Assembly (NCBI RefSeq): GCF_029227915.1
Contig: NC_079884.1
Span: 19,654,001 to 19,718,000, forward strand
From: Hydractinia symbiolongicarpus
Taxonomy: Eukaryota > Cnidaria > Hydrozoa > Anthoathecata > Hydractiniidae
Reading direction: 5' to 3'
DNA length: 64,000 nucleotides
In this document: positions 52,500 to 64,000 of the stretch, in pieces
Position numbering within the stretch: position 1 is the stretch's first letter
How the letters are laid out: every line of letters starts with the position of its first letter
Program-made: the position numbers and the translations under genes
Notes under the pieces: model-generated
The model's input: only the letters and a program-made list of their open reading frames with translations
What the model was told of the DNA's origin: nothing
The model's database searches: none

Positions 52500-55400
52500 A
52501 TTTTTACTCGCGTAGGCGAATTCTTACATTGTTATTGTTTCCAAGACATTGTTTATGTAATACGTAATACGATAGATATGCAACACGAAACATTTATTCT
52601 CCTGTCAAGGAAGCTTCTAAGAATCACTTTTTTGTTTACGCGGTGAGCATGGTGTCAATGATTAGGCGTTGATTCGTAGCTTCTAAAAATATGTTCTAGT
52701 TTGGTAGACTTTCTCATCCCTTGGCAAAATTACATGTATTTGACAATGTACCACTCCTAAAAAATCGATTAGTGATCACACTATCGCAACAAGCGTTGAC
52801 TTTTTAACTGCTGGGCGCTTATTCAAGGGCTGTTTATTAATTGGTTCAATTTTATTGTTTTATTTATCATTAATGTCATACTGTTTTAAAAGGGGCTCCT
52901 AGCATTCGTGCAAAGCTGTTGTAGAGCATCCAGTTAAACCTCTTGATTTTATCTCAAAAAGCAGCAAATGAAAAACTTATATCTATATCATCTAACGCTT
53001 CCCCCTTCAAGCGCCATGGCACTAATAGGTGTGGTAGCAATGCGGATAGCAAATCATACTCTAAACCTAACAATTGATACGCACGTGACTACTTTTTCGC
53101 TTATGATTGTGACGCAGTTCGTAGTTTTGTTTCAGTAAAAAGACTTTTTGTTTTGTTAACATTTTTTCAACATAAGAAAAATCACACTTCGTTAAACCCA
53201 ATGTTTTTCTCAAAATTATAAGTTTTTCAGAAAGATTGAGCCACTTTACAGTAATAGTTAATGACTATTCTGTACCACAGATGAGAACAAAAACAATTTT
53301 TGACAGTTTTGTACACAAGATTTTTCACGGAAAACTGTGATTTGTTTAAGCGCACGTGAAGAAACTAATGTGGGCGAGTTTATGAAAAAATGTAAATATC
53401 TTTGATATGGTTTTGATATGTTTTCGTAGAAAATTTCTGTAAGATATTTTATTTTTGTTCAAATTTCCTGAAGTGTCCAACCTGTGTAAACAAGGTGAAA
53501 TGAACTTTGCTTGATATGATAACACACGTCACAAAGATTTTTGTGATGTGTGTTATCATTTTTTCTCAAAAACATTCTTACTGAAATTTCAAAAATGTCA
53601 CATTAATTTTTAAGTAAATTTCCTTTTTTCTTTACTTTATGTAACATTTCCCATTGAGATACGGGTGGCGTATTAGGGATTAAAAAGGCATAAAAACGGG
53701 ACCTGCATACTTGATGTAAGCACCTTTTTTGTTAAAATTAATTTATTTATTTTCAAGCTAAAATTATTTTTTGCAGCAGCATTTGCAAAATTTTAAAATG
53801 GTTTCTCTTTCTATATCCACTTTTATATTACGAAACCAAGCAAGCGGCCAGCTAGTAAAAGTTTCTTGCGGTCTAGAAAACCTTTCTTTTTTAAAAAGTT
53901 TTTTAATTTTGACGGAGTCTATAACAGGGATTTTCAATCAATAACAAAAAGACTAAAAGATTAAATAATCTCTTTTCGCTTATTATCCATCATCTAAAAT
54001 TATGTTTGTTTCATTAGCATCAGCCACTCGATATTCATTCAATAGTATAAGTCTGATTGTTGCTATGGTGGATGGATGGATTGGAGGCATGTGTGTGAAA
54101 AATGTTTAAACTTTATAATCTTCACACAAGCTCTTCTCGCGCCACTTTAAAGGGGCTACGAAACGATTCAATAAGCTCAATCCCCGCACATTCGAAAAAA
54201 GGGTCAAGGTGGAAGAAATTATACACACTTTAGAACCACATAGACGTTTAACGTCTAGAAAACCTGTTTATGAGAAATTACTTTTTTTGATGAATTTGCT
54301 TTTCTATTTTTAAAAAAAGAAAAATTTTCCTTCAGTATTCTTTCTAGAAAAATAAGCTACGGTCTGTAAAATATATTAAATATCAGTAAATCGAAAGTTT
54401 ATTTTGACATGGGAACAGGAGAAGCTGTATTTGTTCAAAATTGCTATGTTACTAGCCTTTAAGAAAGTAATTAATACCTTCTAACAAGTTTTTAAAGTCA
54501 TTGTTGTTGCGTCGATTGACTTTATGGGCAATAAACTTGTATGTTTCTACGCAAAATTTTGAAGGATATAGTTAGCTAGCTAGCCAAAGCTAGTTCAAAA
54601 CGTTTAAAGTTTATCTTATTAGAAAACTTGGTTAAGAGCAAGGTAGGTGCTTATATTGAATAAATTATTGATATCCAATATATATGTAGGAAACTTTTTT
54701 GTCATTTTCAGTTATTATATTTCAGATAATTTAAGATGTTGCTTTTGTCCTCTGTGATCATAAACTTTTCGACGCTGTCAGCTCGACTTTTGTGTAAGTC
54801 ACTAAAGGCGAAAACCATCACAGCCGTTTCGTAGCCCCTTTAAAACTAGATTCACATTTCCTGCCATTTAAAAGTGAAATTCTCGAATGCGATTGGTTGT
54901 TTGTAGAATTTGTGCGCTTGACAGAAAAAATCGAATTCTTGAACTTACTTCGTCCGCTCAATGTGAATAATTACTTTTGAACCAGAAGTAAACTAGCATA
55001 CATAATAATTAAGCAAAATATAAAATCAACAAACTGATAACAATACTGAGGCCGAGCTAAAAATTATCTGATGAAAAGTTTGTATCCTGGAAACAAATTT
55101 ACCACATTAGACAATACTGGGGATTGTTGGTGAATTTTTTGTCTCTTTTAAAAACATTAGTTACATGAAAATGTTTTTTACATCTTGTTTGGTTAAATTT
55201 TTGGGTATAATGTGTAGTGTTTGACTTTGGAGTGTGATTTACAGGGATTCGCACAGTGAACTTTGTGTAAATCCTGTCATGAATGCCTAGTCATTTTTAA
55301 CAGAACGTGGAAAAATCGTGGAAAAACAATATGCAAGCATTCCAAACACATAACTTTTCAAAATAGGCGAAGGAAAGTGGTGTCGGTTTTATGCCTTCGT

Positions 55401-56980
55401 AATTCCAAAACGTTTTGAAACTTAAAGTAGAACAACGCAAAATAAAAATAGACTTTAAATGACAACCCAACTTTCTGCCAAGTCTTTTCGGTTTTCTATA
55501 AGTGAGCAAAACTAACGGGAATGCTGAAACAGTTCTCCTAACAACCCATTGTTTTATCCTACACACGACCCATATATAGTGTTCGTCGAAAACTAAGAGA
55601 TATAGTATCTTAAGAGCCATCAAGATGAGGTTACGTAAAACCTGTCATATTAACTTGTCATTATGACTGCCAACAGGTAGTCAATCTACTTGAGATACCC
55701 CTTCATAGATTTGTAACTACGTTTCGAAGAACAAGACAAGGCCAACCATTCAAAATAAATATTCAATTCGTTAAGAAGTAATTCGCAAAAATATTCTCTA
55801 TCGAACATTTTTTCTTTCCTGAAGATTTTTCTCACTCAGATTTTTCTACTAGTTCTTTTAGTTTAATGTTCATCTTTTTATACAAGTTATCAGTGCTAAA
55901 GCACATAATTTCTTCTTTCGACGGAGTGGCGCCATATGGCCAAAAAGCCACTGTTTTAACAGTGCACGAAGGCCTATGATCGTCGTAGCTTAAGCCTTAC
56001 GACGATAAGTGAGAACTAGCCTTTAGGGCCGCGTTTTACGCCTTAAAAGGAGTAAAGAAATAAGAAATACTGTATTAACGCTCTGCAAAATCAAGTTTTT
56101 AGTTTTCTTAAACAATACATTTTAATCTCATCAAAGATGTATTGTTTCTTTGCCCTGATCACCATTCTTCCCATCGTTCAGCTCGACTTCAATAAGTGGT
56201 CTTCGACTGCGTCATTTTCTTCTTCCTGCTGCTCACAATCGAATTTCTCTGTCATATCCTTTTCACTGATTTCAGAAAAGCACATATTTGTAAGACCCTT
56301 TAGCTACGTTAACAAATCTTTGCGAGAATCCTTTTCAGGATATCGAGGTGATTCGTAATGACACTGATTTATTGAACTGTTTTTTGTTAATATTCTGTTG
56401 AAAACTCGTACTGTTGTTCGTCTCTAACTTATTTTTCGGAAAAATAGGTAAGCGACCTTAAAAAAAAATTTGTCCTTGTGAAAAAATAACTGTAATAGGT
56501 TGCTTGATGACAAATTTAAAGCTTTAAAAATTAACACGGCTTTTTTGAAAAAAAAAATCTATATTTTTGGCCTTTTTTACGCCACCTAACAAAAATTAAC
56601 GCCACTAATATTTCAATTTCGTTTGTTAATCTCTTTCTTATCGTCTGCAAGTTTTTTGTTGTTCCTGCGTGCGCAGTAAAGCTCGCTATAGCAGAAAATG
56701 CAGTCGAATAAAAACGAGTCTTAAGAATTTCATTTGACAGTATGAGAAATAAATGACAGTTTTATGTTTTTAGAAGATTATGTAAAGTTGACATAATAAT
56801 AACTTGTTTATTCTCTAGATTTCATAATCAACGGAAGGTCTTTAAATTATGATCTCGTATTGCTTTGAACAGACCACTTTTCTATTGTTTCACGTATACA
56901 ATCTCATTACCAAATCTTTCGAAGTAGCCCAAAATATTTTTTCATCATTTTCTTTTTCAGATTTTTTTTATCATTTTTTT
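52500..56980. other. Intergenic AT-rich stretch
   Basis: No gene supported. Contains a strong hairpin (53,516-53,559) and a short GC-richer block at about 55,918-56,045 with a nested hairpin ATCGTCGTA...TACGACGAT and a CACTGTTTTAACAGTG palindrome. That block looks like a small mobile-element or structured-RNA relic. The longest frames (e.g. 55,297-55,623 minus) have no recognisable motif. Confidence 0.4.
53516..53559. repeat. 20-bp-stem hairpin
   Basis: ATGATAACACACGTCACAAA (53,516-53,535) and TTTGTGATGTGTGTTATCAT (53,540-53,559) pair over 20 bp with one G-T pair and a 4-nt loop (GATT). Possibly a foldback element; length and loop size also resemble a short hairpin RNA precursor. Confidence 0.65.
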
Positions 56981-56989
56981 TTTCTAAAC

Positions 56990-57175
56990 TTAAAAATCTA
57001 ACCCTAACGTAACCGGTTCTTCTACGTCGCTAACGAGACGCTGCCCCGCAGAAGAGATGTGGAAATAAGGTTGGATTTTTAAATTTCTCAAACACTGCTG
57101 CGGAAAATTATTGAAGACCCCGAAAGTTCGGGGTATAAGATAACGAGGCAAATCTTTCAACATAATTGCTGACAA
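56990..57175 (-). CDS. Candidate first exon of a mitochondrially targeted protein (weak)
   Basis: A frame of 61 residues (or from the internal ATG, MLKDLPRYLIPRTFG) continues RNLKIQPYFHISSAGQRLVS and DVEEPVTLGLDF. The N-terminus is rich in Arg/Leu/Phe with almost no acidic residues before ...SSAGQRL, as in mitochondrial presequences. No acceptable downstream exon was found, and the frame could be chance. Confidence 0.25.
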   Translation of the reverse strand: MSAIMLKDLPRYLIPRTFGVFNNFPQQCLRNLKIQPYFHISSAGQRLVSDVEEPVTLGLDF

Positions 57176-57871
57176 AAATAAAACGGGAACGTTTTTTTCA
57201 GCTTACTAGATTAGACTTTACACGAAAGAGCTCCAAAAACATTTGAAAGGTAGCATGTCGAATTTGAAAGCTTAATGGTAAACTGGAATCCTAGTGCGTA
57301 TTGGAACATACTGTGACTACCGTACTGAGGTTCGATAACTTTAGTACAACGCGTGGAGAGACAATACGGAGCGACAAACCACGCATTTATAATCCGTGAG
57401 TTTATTGAACATGTGCTTTATCCAACACCGACCCTTTACCATGCGATTGAAATATGTAGCTATGTCGAACGCAAACCTCACCTGACTAACGCCACGACAT
57501 ACAAAGTATACCGCCAATAAAGAAGCCGAATAGCGACAAGAATAGTCGTATTGAAAACCACCAATTGGATTTGTTTATATTCTCTGATATCAATCACACT
57601 TTTTAAATAGTTTAATATATAAAAACCAATACCAATATTTGAATGGTTTTTGAAAAAAAAAACCAAAAGCCACATCTCGCTGTTTCGACTTTTTAAGAAA
57701 AGAAATCGGGTTTATTATTTTAGGTACCCATGATTACTAAAAGATGGCAAAAACTTTCAGCAAGTGATCTGACCAATTTACAAAGCCATTGTCACTCGAG
57801 CTTTTTAAACAACCTTCACATTGCATCATAGGGAAATCTGAAAATGTTTTTGGGGCATGCGCCAAACACTT

Positions 57872-57877
57872 TTTATT
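57872..57877 (-). promoter_or_regulatory. AATAAA poly(A) signal of the valyl-tRNA synthetase gene
   Basis: AATAAA on the minus strand, 36 nt beyond the stop at 57,913. Confidence 0.6.
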
Positions 57878-57912
57878 TCAATTTCTTAAAAAGAAGTTCT
57901 ACTCTTCACAGG

Positions 57913-60900
57913 TTACGATTGTTGTAAAGCAGCTTTTTCGAATGTTTCTATGGTTACTTTCAATTTTTCCACTTCGGTAGTAAGCTGTGAGATCTAAAGA
58001 AAAGAAAAATGTTTACAAGCATGGTCGATAAGAGAACATCTTTTTGAGATTATGCTGCCTATGCAAAAACCGAACTTATTTTGCGATTTGAATCTCCAAT
58101 GGTGAAAATACGGAACTATTGTTTGTGGTTGCAACCCTTACCTATAAATGTAATTCAATTACTTCCAAGTAAAATGATATCTACAAAGTGTTTGTATACG
58201 AATTTTTATTTTACGAATCAATAGTTTTTTAAAAAATTGCGGAACTTATTCGCGATTGATAACTTTGGCCTGTACAAAGTACAGTTTTGAGGAAATTAAT
58301 TTGGCGAAAAATAAATTCCGCAAAAATTTCCATCGATAGTTAAATTAATCCTCTAGATTAACTGCTGGTAATTGAGGGAATAAAATTTTTCAGGTTAAAT
58401 GAACTTCGAACTAAAACTTAAAAGGCATATGACCTTATCTGTGTTTTGTAGCTTGACTTTTTCTGGCACCTAAATAAAAATAGATAAAACACGCCGTTAA
58501 TTGCTTTAAATAACTGACAGGATTCAGTGGCAGGTCTGTTGATAGCATTTAAGTTTACAAAGGTAACCCTATTTATACCGGGGCGGAATTCTACTACAAA
58601 CTCACCTTTTTATCATAACTCCTAAAATACTTATCCAACAAGGTTATAAAGTGGGTGGCATTTTTATTATTTTTTATTTGGCAAATTTTCATGAAAAAAA
58701 TATTTCTTAGTCACTTTTTTATTGTCCCAGAAGGTAATATTATCAAAGGTCAAATTTTTTCTGATACCAGGTAACTTAGCACCGTATAACTAGAATGCTT
58801 TTTGCTTGGCCGACAACACACGACACGAACATCTAATATCATAAAGCCATTTTGTACAATTATGGAGCTGAAATATAACCGTTATTGATTTCCGTCGCTG
58901 CTATGCGGGGCGGAATCTCTAAAATCGCCTGATGGGAGATAGATAGAGAGAGACAGCACAAAGCCCGGACGCTATTAAATTTATGTCCAGGCTAAACGCT
59001 CAGAAAATTCCTTTTTTGCCAAAGCCAATGAAGATGCTTTATTTTAATCTCTGTCAATTAAATGACCAATCTGAACACAGAGTGTACTCTTCGTGTGGCC
59101 AGAACATTACGTGTGCGTCCATGACTAAAGGTGCTTACATTTTGTTGGTTGCCTCTTGTTGGTCTCTGGTTTGGTCATATAAGCTTTATTGATGGGGAGC
59201 TAAGCACTATTTTTTAAATTCGTGTATTTTATCAGGTAAGAATTATTTTATATATAGCTGATATATAGTGAGAAAGTGTGCTGGCTAGCTATCTATCTAA
59301 AAATAACTTCCAAATGACACTTTGTGGGACTACTTCTATCAGATAAAAAGATATAAATATTCGCACAGGATTTTTTTATATTTTTTGCAGAAAAGTTGTC
59401 GAAACGTGACAAAAGTTTATTGTTGCTTGCACTGGGCAGTCGGTGAACTGACAATTAACCTGTAGCTAACAATATATAGTTAGCCGATGCAGGATAATTA
59501 GATGCTACGCCTAGTATAATTAGCTGTTAAAAGCTTCTTTGCGTTCTTTACAGCGCCTTTTTCATGTTTTTTCTTGAAATCAGAATAGTTTTGTTGTTTA
59601 ATAATATAGACGACATATGTACTGCTAGCTGTAAAATTATATATTTTTTGCAAAATCGTTTCTTGTTCTTTTTCTTGGTTTTAATTGAAGCACAACTTTA
59701 TGTTGATCTATATAAATATAGATGGCTATGGGGAGATCGATAACGAAGAAAAGTGAAAATTTAAGTAAAAAGATATATATCGTATAAGTAGCTGTATAAG
59801 CGGCTAATTATATTGTACGCACTGTATATATAATTATTCTGCATAGATAAATAAAATGTCTGTATATTTTATATGGCTAGCCTTACAAATCCTGTCTATT
59901 ATTTCCAGGAAAGGTCATAGCTTAGAGGGAGTCCTAGTCCGGGGCTATGTAGCATAATATTGAATTGCCGCCAAGGGGAATCGAACCCCGTTCTCCCGCA
60001 CAAAGTGCCAGAGTTATAACCACCAAGCTATGGCGCCACTGGAAACGGCTAACTATTCTGTTACTGGCTAATTATCAGTTCTCCTTGTGCCTAATTTGCT
60101 TGAAAATCTGTCTTGAGATCAACCCAAAGTATCACAAAATATTTTTCTAAGATTTCTTAGAAATGACTTGATTTTTAAAAATCTTACGAAATATACCTGT
60201 GCATCACATCGCATGGATTTGTATCTTTGTATTAAATTCCCTTTTTAAATCAAAGAGGCGAAGAGAGGTTAAAAAAGAGACAATATTTAAACAACCTGGT
60301 TTTAATGGAGTTTATGGTTAAATTGTATTCTTGTTTCTTATTTTTAAAACGTACTTTCTTTTTCAGATCAACTGTTATCAAACCATGCACCATCACCATT
60401 TTCAAAAAATTTTCAACAAGAGAGTAAATTTTAAAGGCCTAAATACTAAAATGCTAATATGTGTTTATTGCTGAATTAATAAACAATGAACTACTTCATC
60501 ATTCAAATTAAGCTCGTTCAGAAGTTATTATATTCGAATCGTCAAGTTTCTACATAGCAAAATTGTATTCTGGAATTTCCAGAATTTTCCAGATCACTTT
60601 TAAAAATATCCTGTTAAAGTTTTAACTGTTATTTTAGAATACTTCATATAGCTATGTAAAATTTTTATTTTTTATTTATTGACTTGTATTTCAACATTGC
60701 AGGTTCGTTACAAAAATAGTTGAGAATTGTGATACTTGTGATTTTTTTACCCCATAATTCTCCGTTTTCAAGGTCTACTTTAAATTTCAAAATCTTTCAG
60801 GCTAATGACGGAAATCTTAAAGCCGCAGGGCTTCTTGTTATTATTATTATTAGTTTTAAAAGTTCGAAGAAAAAACGTGTCACCTTTTAATTACCTAATC

Positions 60901-62386
60901 CATTGACTATATGGTACTCACCATCTTATTAAACTGTACTGACTATATGGTACTCACCATCTTATCAAAATGTGCTGACTATATGGTACTCACCATCTTA
61001 TTAAACTGTACTGACTATATGGTACTCACCATCTTATCAAACTGTACTGACTATATGGTACTCACCATCTTATTAAACTGTACTGACTATATGGTACTCA
61101 CCATCTTATTAAACTGTACTGACTATATGGTACTCACCATCTTATCAAAATGTGCTGACTATATGGTACTCACCATCTTATGAAAATGTGCTGACTATAT
61201 GGTACTCACCATCTTATGAAAATGTGCTGACTATATGGTACTCCCCATCTTATCAAACTGTACTGACTATATGGTACTCAATATCTTATTAAAATGTGCT
61301 GACTATATGGTACTCAATATCTTATTAAAATGTGCTGACTATATGGTACTCACCATCTTATTAAAATGTGCTGACTATATGGTACTCACCATCTTATTAA
61401 AATGTGCTGACTATATGGTACTCACCATCTTATTAAAATGTGCTGACTATATGGTACTCCCCATCTTATCAAACTGTACTGACTATATGGTACTCACCAA
61501 CTTATTAAAATGTGCTGACTATATGGTACTCACCATCTTATTAAACTGTACTATGTGAAAATCATTCCTACTAATAAAAAAAGCTATAAAGCTGTGAAAC
61601 CATCCTCACCAATTTAAAAGCTCCAAAACCATTTCCACCAATAAAAAGGCATTTCTGAAACCATTCGAAACAAAGAAAAGCAAAACTCACCTTCTTTTCG
61701 TAGTCTTCAATTTTTGTCGACTCGATTAATTTATTGAGTTGTTGGTCTGTTTTCTTTTCTTTCGACCTTAACTTTTCAACTTCTTTTTTAAAATCAACAA
61801 TTCCCTAGTAAACGCAAATACAAAGTTTCATACACAAAACAAGCCAATTTACATCCTATTTGAAAAACAATTTCACACAGCAACCTCAGTATTTTAAAAC
61901 ATGAAAATCAGGTCAATTTCCTATTAACTTTTCTTTCTTAATCCAGCAAGGCAGTTTGTAAATCCAGCTAAATGTTATTCGATCAGTGATGTGATAAACC
62001 TATGACATCGATATTTCTTTACTTGAGGGCCAGCGGTTACATAAAAGAAATAAAAATAATACGCAACCTTCAACATCAGCATGACTTCACATTTGTCACC
62101 CAGCAACTGTATTGCGCAACCATCTGGAGACACTTCTTCGTTTGGTAAAATATTCACTCTATTGGCAAAGGAACGAAAAGAAGCAATAAAAAATTATACT
62201 CATACATTTGTAATAAAAGTTATAACTACTGCGCTGCAATTTGCCGAGTAGTGAAGTAAATTTAAAAAAGTTTCAGGCTTGCACAAAAAGTAATGACATA
62301 CTCAGTTGTTTGAGATAGTGTTGCTATGACAACTTTAAATTGAAACAACATTGATTTTGTTTCATCTTGATGAGGCTTTAAATACA
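57913..62386 (-). CDS. VARS1: Valyl-tRNA synthetase, last five coding exons (gene continues upstream of the window end)
   Basis: Exons on the minus strand: 62386-62302, 62158-62068, 61804-61691, 58469-58434 and 57993-57913 (stop at 57,913). All have GT..AG borders and the phases join. The product reads YLKPHQDETKSMLFQF, then SPDGCAIQLLGDKCEVMLML, then GIVDFKKEVEKLRSKEKKTD, KIEDYEKK, a 12-residue microexon VPEKVKLQNTDK, and ISQLTTEVEKLKVTIETFEK ending ALQQS. This is the end of the anticodon-binding part plus the C-terminal coiled-coil tRNA-binding arm of class I valyl-tRNA synthetase, with its typical (V)P..V order. The enzyme attaches valine to tRNA-Val. I found no earlier exons up to 64,000; they presumably lie beyond. 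The microexon donor (GTCATA) is weak. Confidence 0.8.
59968..60037 (-). repeat. tRNA-like sequence in a synthetase intron (tRNA pseudogene or SINE head)
   Basis: Reading minus, GGCGCCATAGCTTGGTGGTT gives an A box, and GGGGTTCGATTCCCC a perfect T-arm with B box. The ends GGCGCC.../...TTGGCGG pair imperfectly as an acceptor stem. The anticodon arm (around CACTTTGTG) does not fold cleanly, so I do not call a working tRNA. It would be read from an internal pol III promoter. Confidence 0.6.
60904..61551. repeat. Minisatellite: exactly 18 copies of a 36-bp unit
   Basis: The unit starts TGACTATATGGTACTCACC and ends in one of two types, ATTAAACTGTAC or ATTAAAATGTGC (with A/C/G variation). 648 bp = 18 x 36. 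Because 36 is divisible by 3, long open frames of a 12-residue repeat appear, but the array sits in an intron of the synthetase gene and is not coding. Confidence 0.9.
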
Positions 62387-62389
62387 CTG

Positions 62390-64000
62390 AAAGAAAAGTC
62401 AATGTGTAAACACGATAAAATACATTACGAATCAACACTTAGACAAATTTTGAGCTAAAAATGTAAAAAAAGTTTGTTTAAGTCCAGGAAGGCAAACGGT
62501 ATTTGAAATTTTTAAAAGGTATGGAAAGTTTGAAGACAAGTTGGATTTTTAGAACGTATTTTAAAGCCAAGTCAGTACAAAGAAAGTTAGCTACTAGAAG
62601 TTTATAGAAAGTGTTTGAAACTTTAAAAGAATTGTTATCAGGAAGTTACTTTTGTACACTCAAAAACTTCTAGCCACCTAGCTTAGTTATATAACTTTTT
62701 TTAAGTTTAGGACAGTCAGAAGAGCAGGGGGATTGAGAAGTTAGCTACAGCTTGGATAGTGGGAAATTTAAACAGGTTTGAAAGTAAGAACGGATTTCGT
62801 ATACCTTTTAAATCTGAAAAAAATACACTAAAAAATTCACATGTAAAATATTTGTAAGCTATTTGTTAAAATGCTAATATTGTTTCTTGTAACAAGATAT
62901 TTTTAAGAGTCAAAATTTTCCTTCAGAAACTTATTTTAAAAGATACGATACGACATGTATTAAGCAAAACAGTAAATGAGAATATTGTCTTAGGAATTAC
63001 TAACGCCATTGACTACTCGACTTAATGTAATGTAATTTGAAGCACTTGAAGAGATTAGAGGAGTTTGGAAAGAAATGGTTTGCAGAAGATAATAAGAACA
63101 GACTTGTTGCAAGGGAATTTGAGTTTAGATCTAACACATTAAAGATCAGATTTGAAGAAATTCATTTACATCCTATCCAACTCATGCAAACACGGACGTT
63201 AAAAAGCCGAAAATAGTGATGATGATAATAATTGAAAGTTAAAATAATATATACAATATTTTACCCATCATAATATTGCAGTGTAATAATATTGTAATTA
63301 TATGTCACAGCTTGGGTCACAGTACTTTACCAAAATTTTTAAAAAATAAAAGAAATAAAGTTTGTTAGCTTTCCATGGTCGTTTAACAATTTCTTTTCTT
63401 TTTAGGTCAAAGCGCGAAGTCCCATGACTTGCCTTCAAGTGGCGCGCTTTGTTAAGTGGCTTATTTTGTTTTAATCGAAATAATTCATGAAATGATAAGG
63501 GCATGGTATAATGTATCAATTCATATCAGATTTTTTGGTATTGTAAAGTAACAAGCAGCATGCTGAAGATGGAATTGGTTCAACACCATTTCAATTTACG
63601 TTTGGTAAAAACACATCAAGAATTATTATTTAGTTGATTAAGTGTTAACAAATTATTTTTATCAAATTATTTTTATCATTATTGCAAATGTTTCCACTTC
63701 TTCTCTTTTTAGGACCCATAAAAAAAATCTCATAAGTTAGTTACAAGGTATCCTTAATATTTTGGTGCTATATCTATATAATAATACGCCAGTTCCGTGT
63801 GTCTCTGAAAGGCAAAGTTGATATCGTTATGTTCCTTTGATGTTGCCGTAAAAATCTTTGATGTTACCGAAAAAAATATGTCTATTTTGTTAGCGGGTTT
63901 ACTTTGTTTACGTCACGTGATGAAAACGACTCAATTTGATTTGCTGAAATAAATTTAACGGCTAACTTTCCAAAAATGGTCCTCGACACCGAAAAAAAAC
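62390..64000. other. AT-rich stretch at the window end, probably intron of the synthetase gene
   Basis: No further exon, repeat or RNA gene could be supported. Short frames (e.g. 63,298-63,519 minus) lack motifs. Confidence 0.4.

Noticed and set aside
55297-55623. 108-codon minus-strand frame
   Set aside because: No motif, no splice or promoter support, and a composition like the surrounding DNA.
56137-56358. Small frames on both strands (plus-strand MYCFFALITILPIV, minus-strand acidic MCFSEISEKDM)
   Set aside because: Either could be an exon, but no splice partners or homologues are recognisable.
59968-60037. A functional tRNA gene
   Set aside because: The anticodon arm does not fold with a proper loop and the acceptor stem is imperfect; kept as tRNA-like repeat only.
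60911-61558. Two open frames of a 12-residue repeat (YMVLTILLNCTD-like)
   Set aside because: They result from a 36-bp minisatellite whose unit length is divisible by three, and they lie within an intron of the synthetase gene on the other strand.

Overview
The window is animal nuclear DNA, most likely from a cnidarian. The right half holds intron-rich host genes in very AT-rich DNA. The left ~31 kb is a pile of mobile elements dominated by Polinton/Maverick (adintovirus-like) virus-transposon genes, and these are visibly richer in G+C than the host DNA. Cnidaria are inferred from the character of the Polinton gene families, the BEL/Pao elements, a P2X7-like domain gene and a many-domain peritrophin protein. 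The species cannot be named from sequence alone.

Layout. (1) 1-3,775 (minus) and 29,521-30,450 (minus) carry two non-overlapping parts of one Polinton DNA polymerase B family. The C-terminal half and its downstream small genes (HNH nuclease, membrane proteins, MGNSL protein) lie at the left edge, and the N-terminal half lies at the right. They are read as an outer Polinton split by (2), an inner Polinton at ~3,980-29,510. The inner element has its own polymerase of a different family (3,986-8,068), a related small-gene cassette, packaging ATPase, integrase, major capsid protein, a probable penton/minor capsid protein, and several unnamed Polinton proteins. Most genes carry frameshifts or stops, so the elements are dead or nearly so. 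(3) A BEL/Pao LTR retrotransposon (10,478-21,017, minus) sits inside the inner packaging ATPase gene, with matching TG...CA termini and a near-identical 5-bp target duplication. Its leader/gag segment is present as three nearly identical 1,865-bp tandem units.

(4) 30,821-31,548 is a satellite of alternating ~180-bp monomers. (5) 31.5-40.3 kb is a graveyard of retroelement fragments (an LTR gag/protease, BEL pol, another gag), a transposase remnant, a tRNA-derived repeat, a degenerate Cys-rich cnidarian repeat protein and a broken P2X7-like gene. (6) 41,619-52,435 (minus) is a host gene that I could model as 13 exons. It encodes a secreted 731-residue protein with ten chitin-binding peritrophin-A domains, and every intron is in phase 1. 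(7) 57,913-62,386 (minus) holds the last five coding exons of valyl-tRNA synthetase; one of its introns contains a tRNA-like element and an exact 18 x 36-bp minisatellite. The remaining stretches show nothing I can support as genes.

Two patterns join the Polinton genes: a TAAATG-type motif at the start codons, and perfect or near-perfect hairpins between genes. Both resemble punctuation known from poxviruses and mimivirus-like giant viruses, and together they are the most interesting signal in the window.
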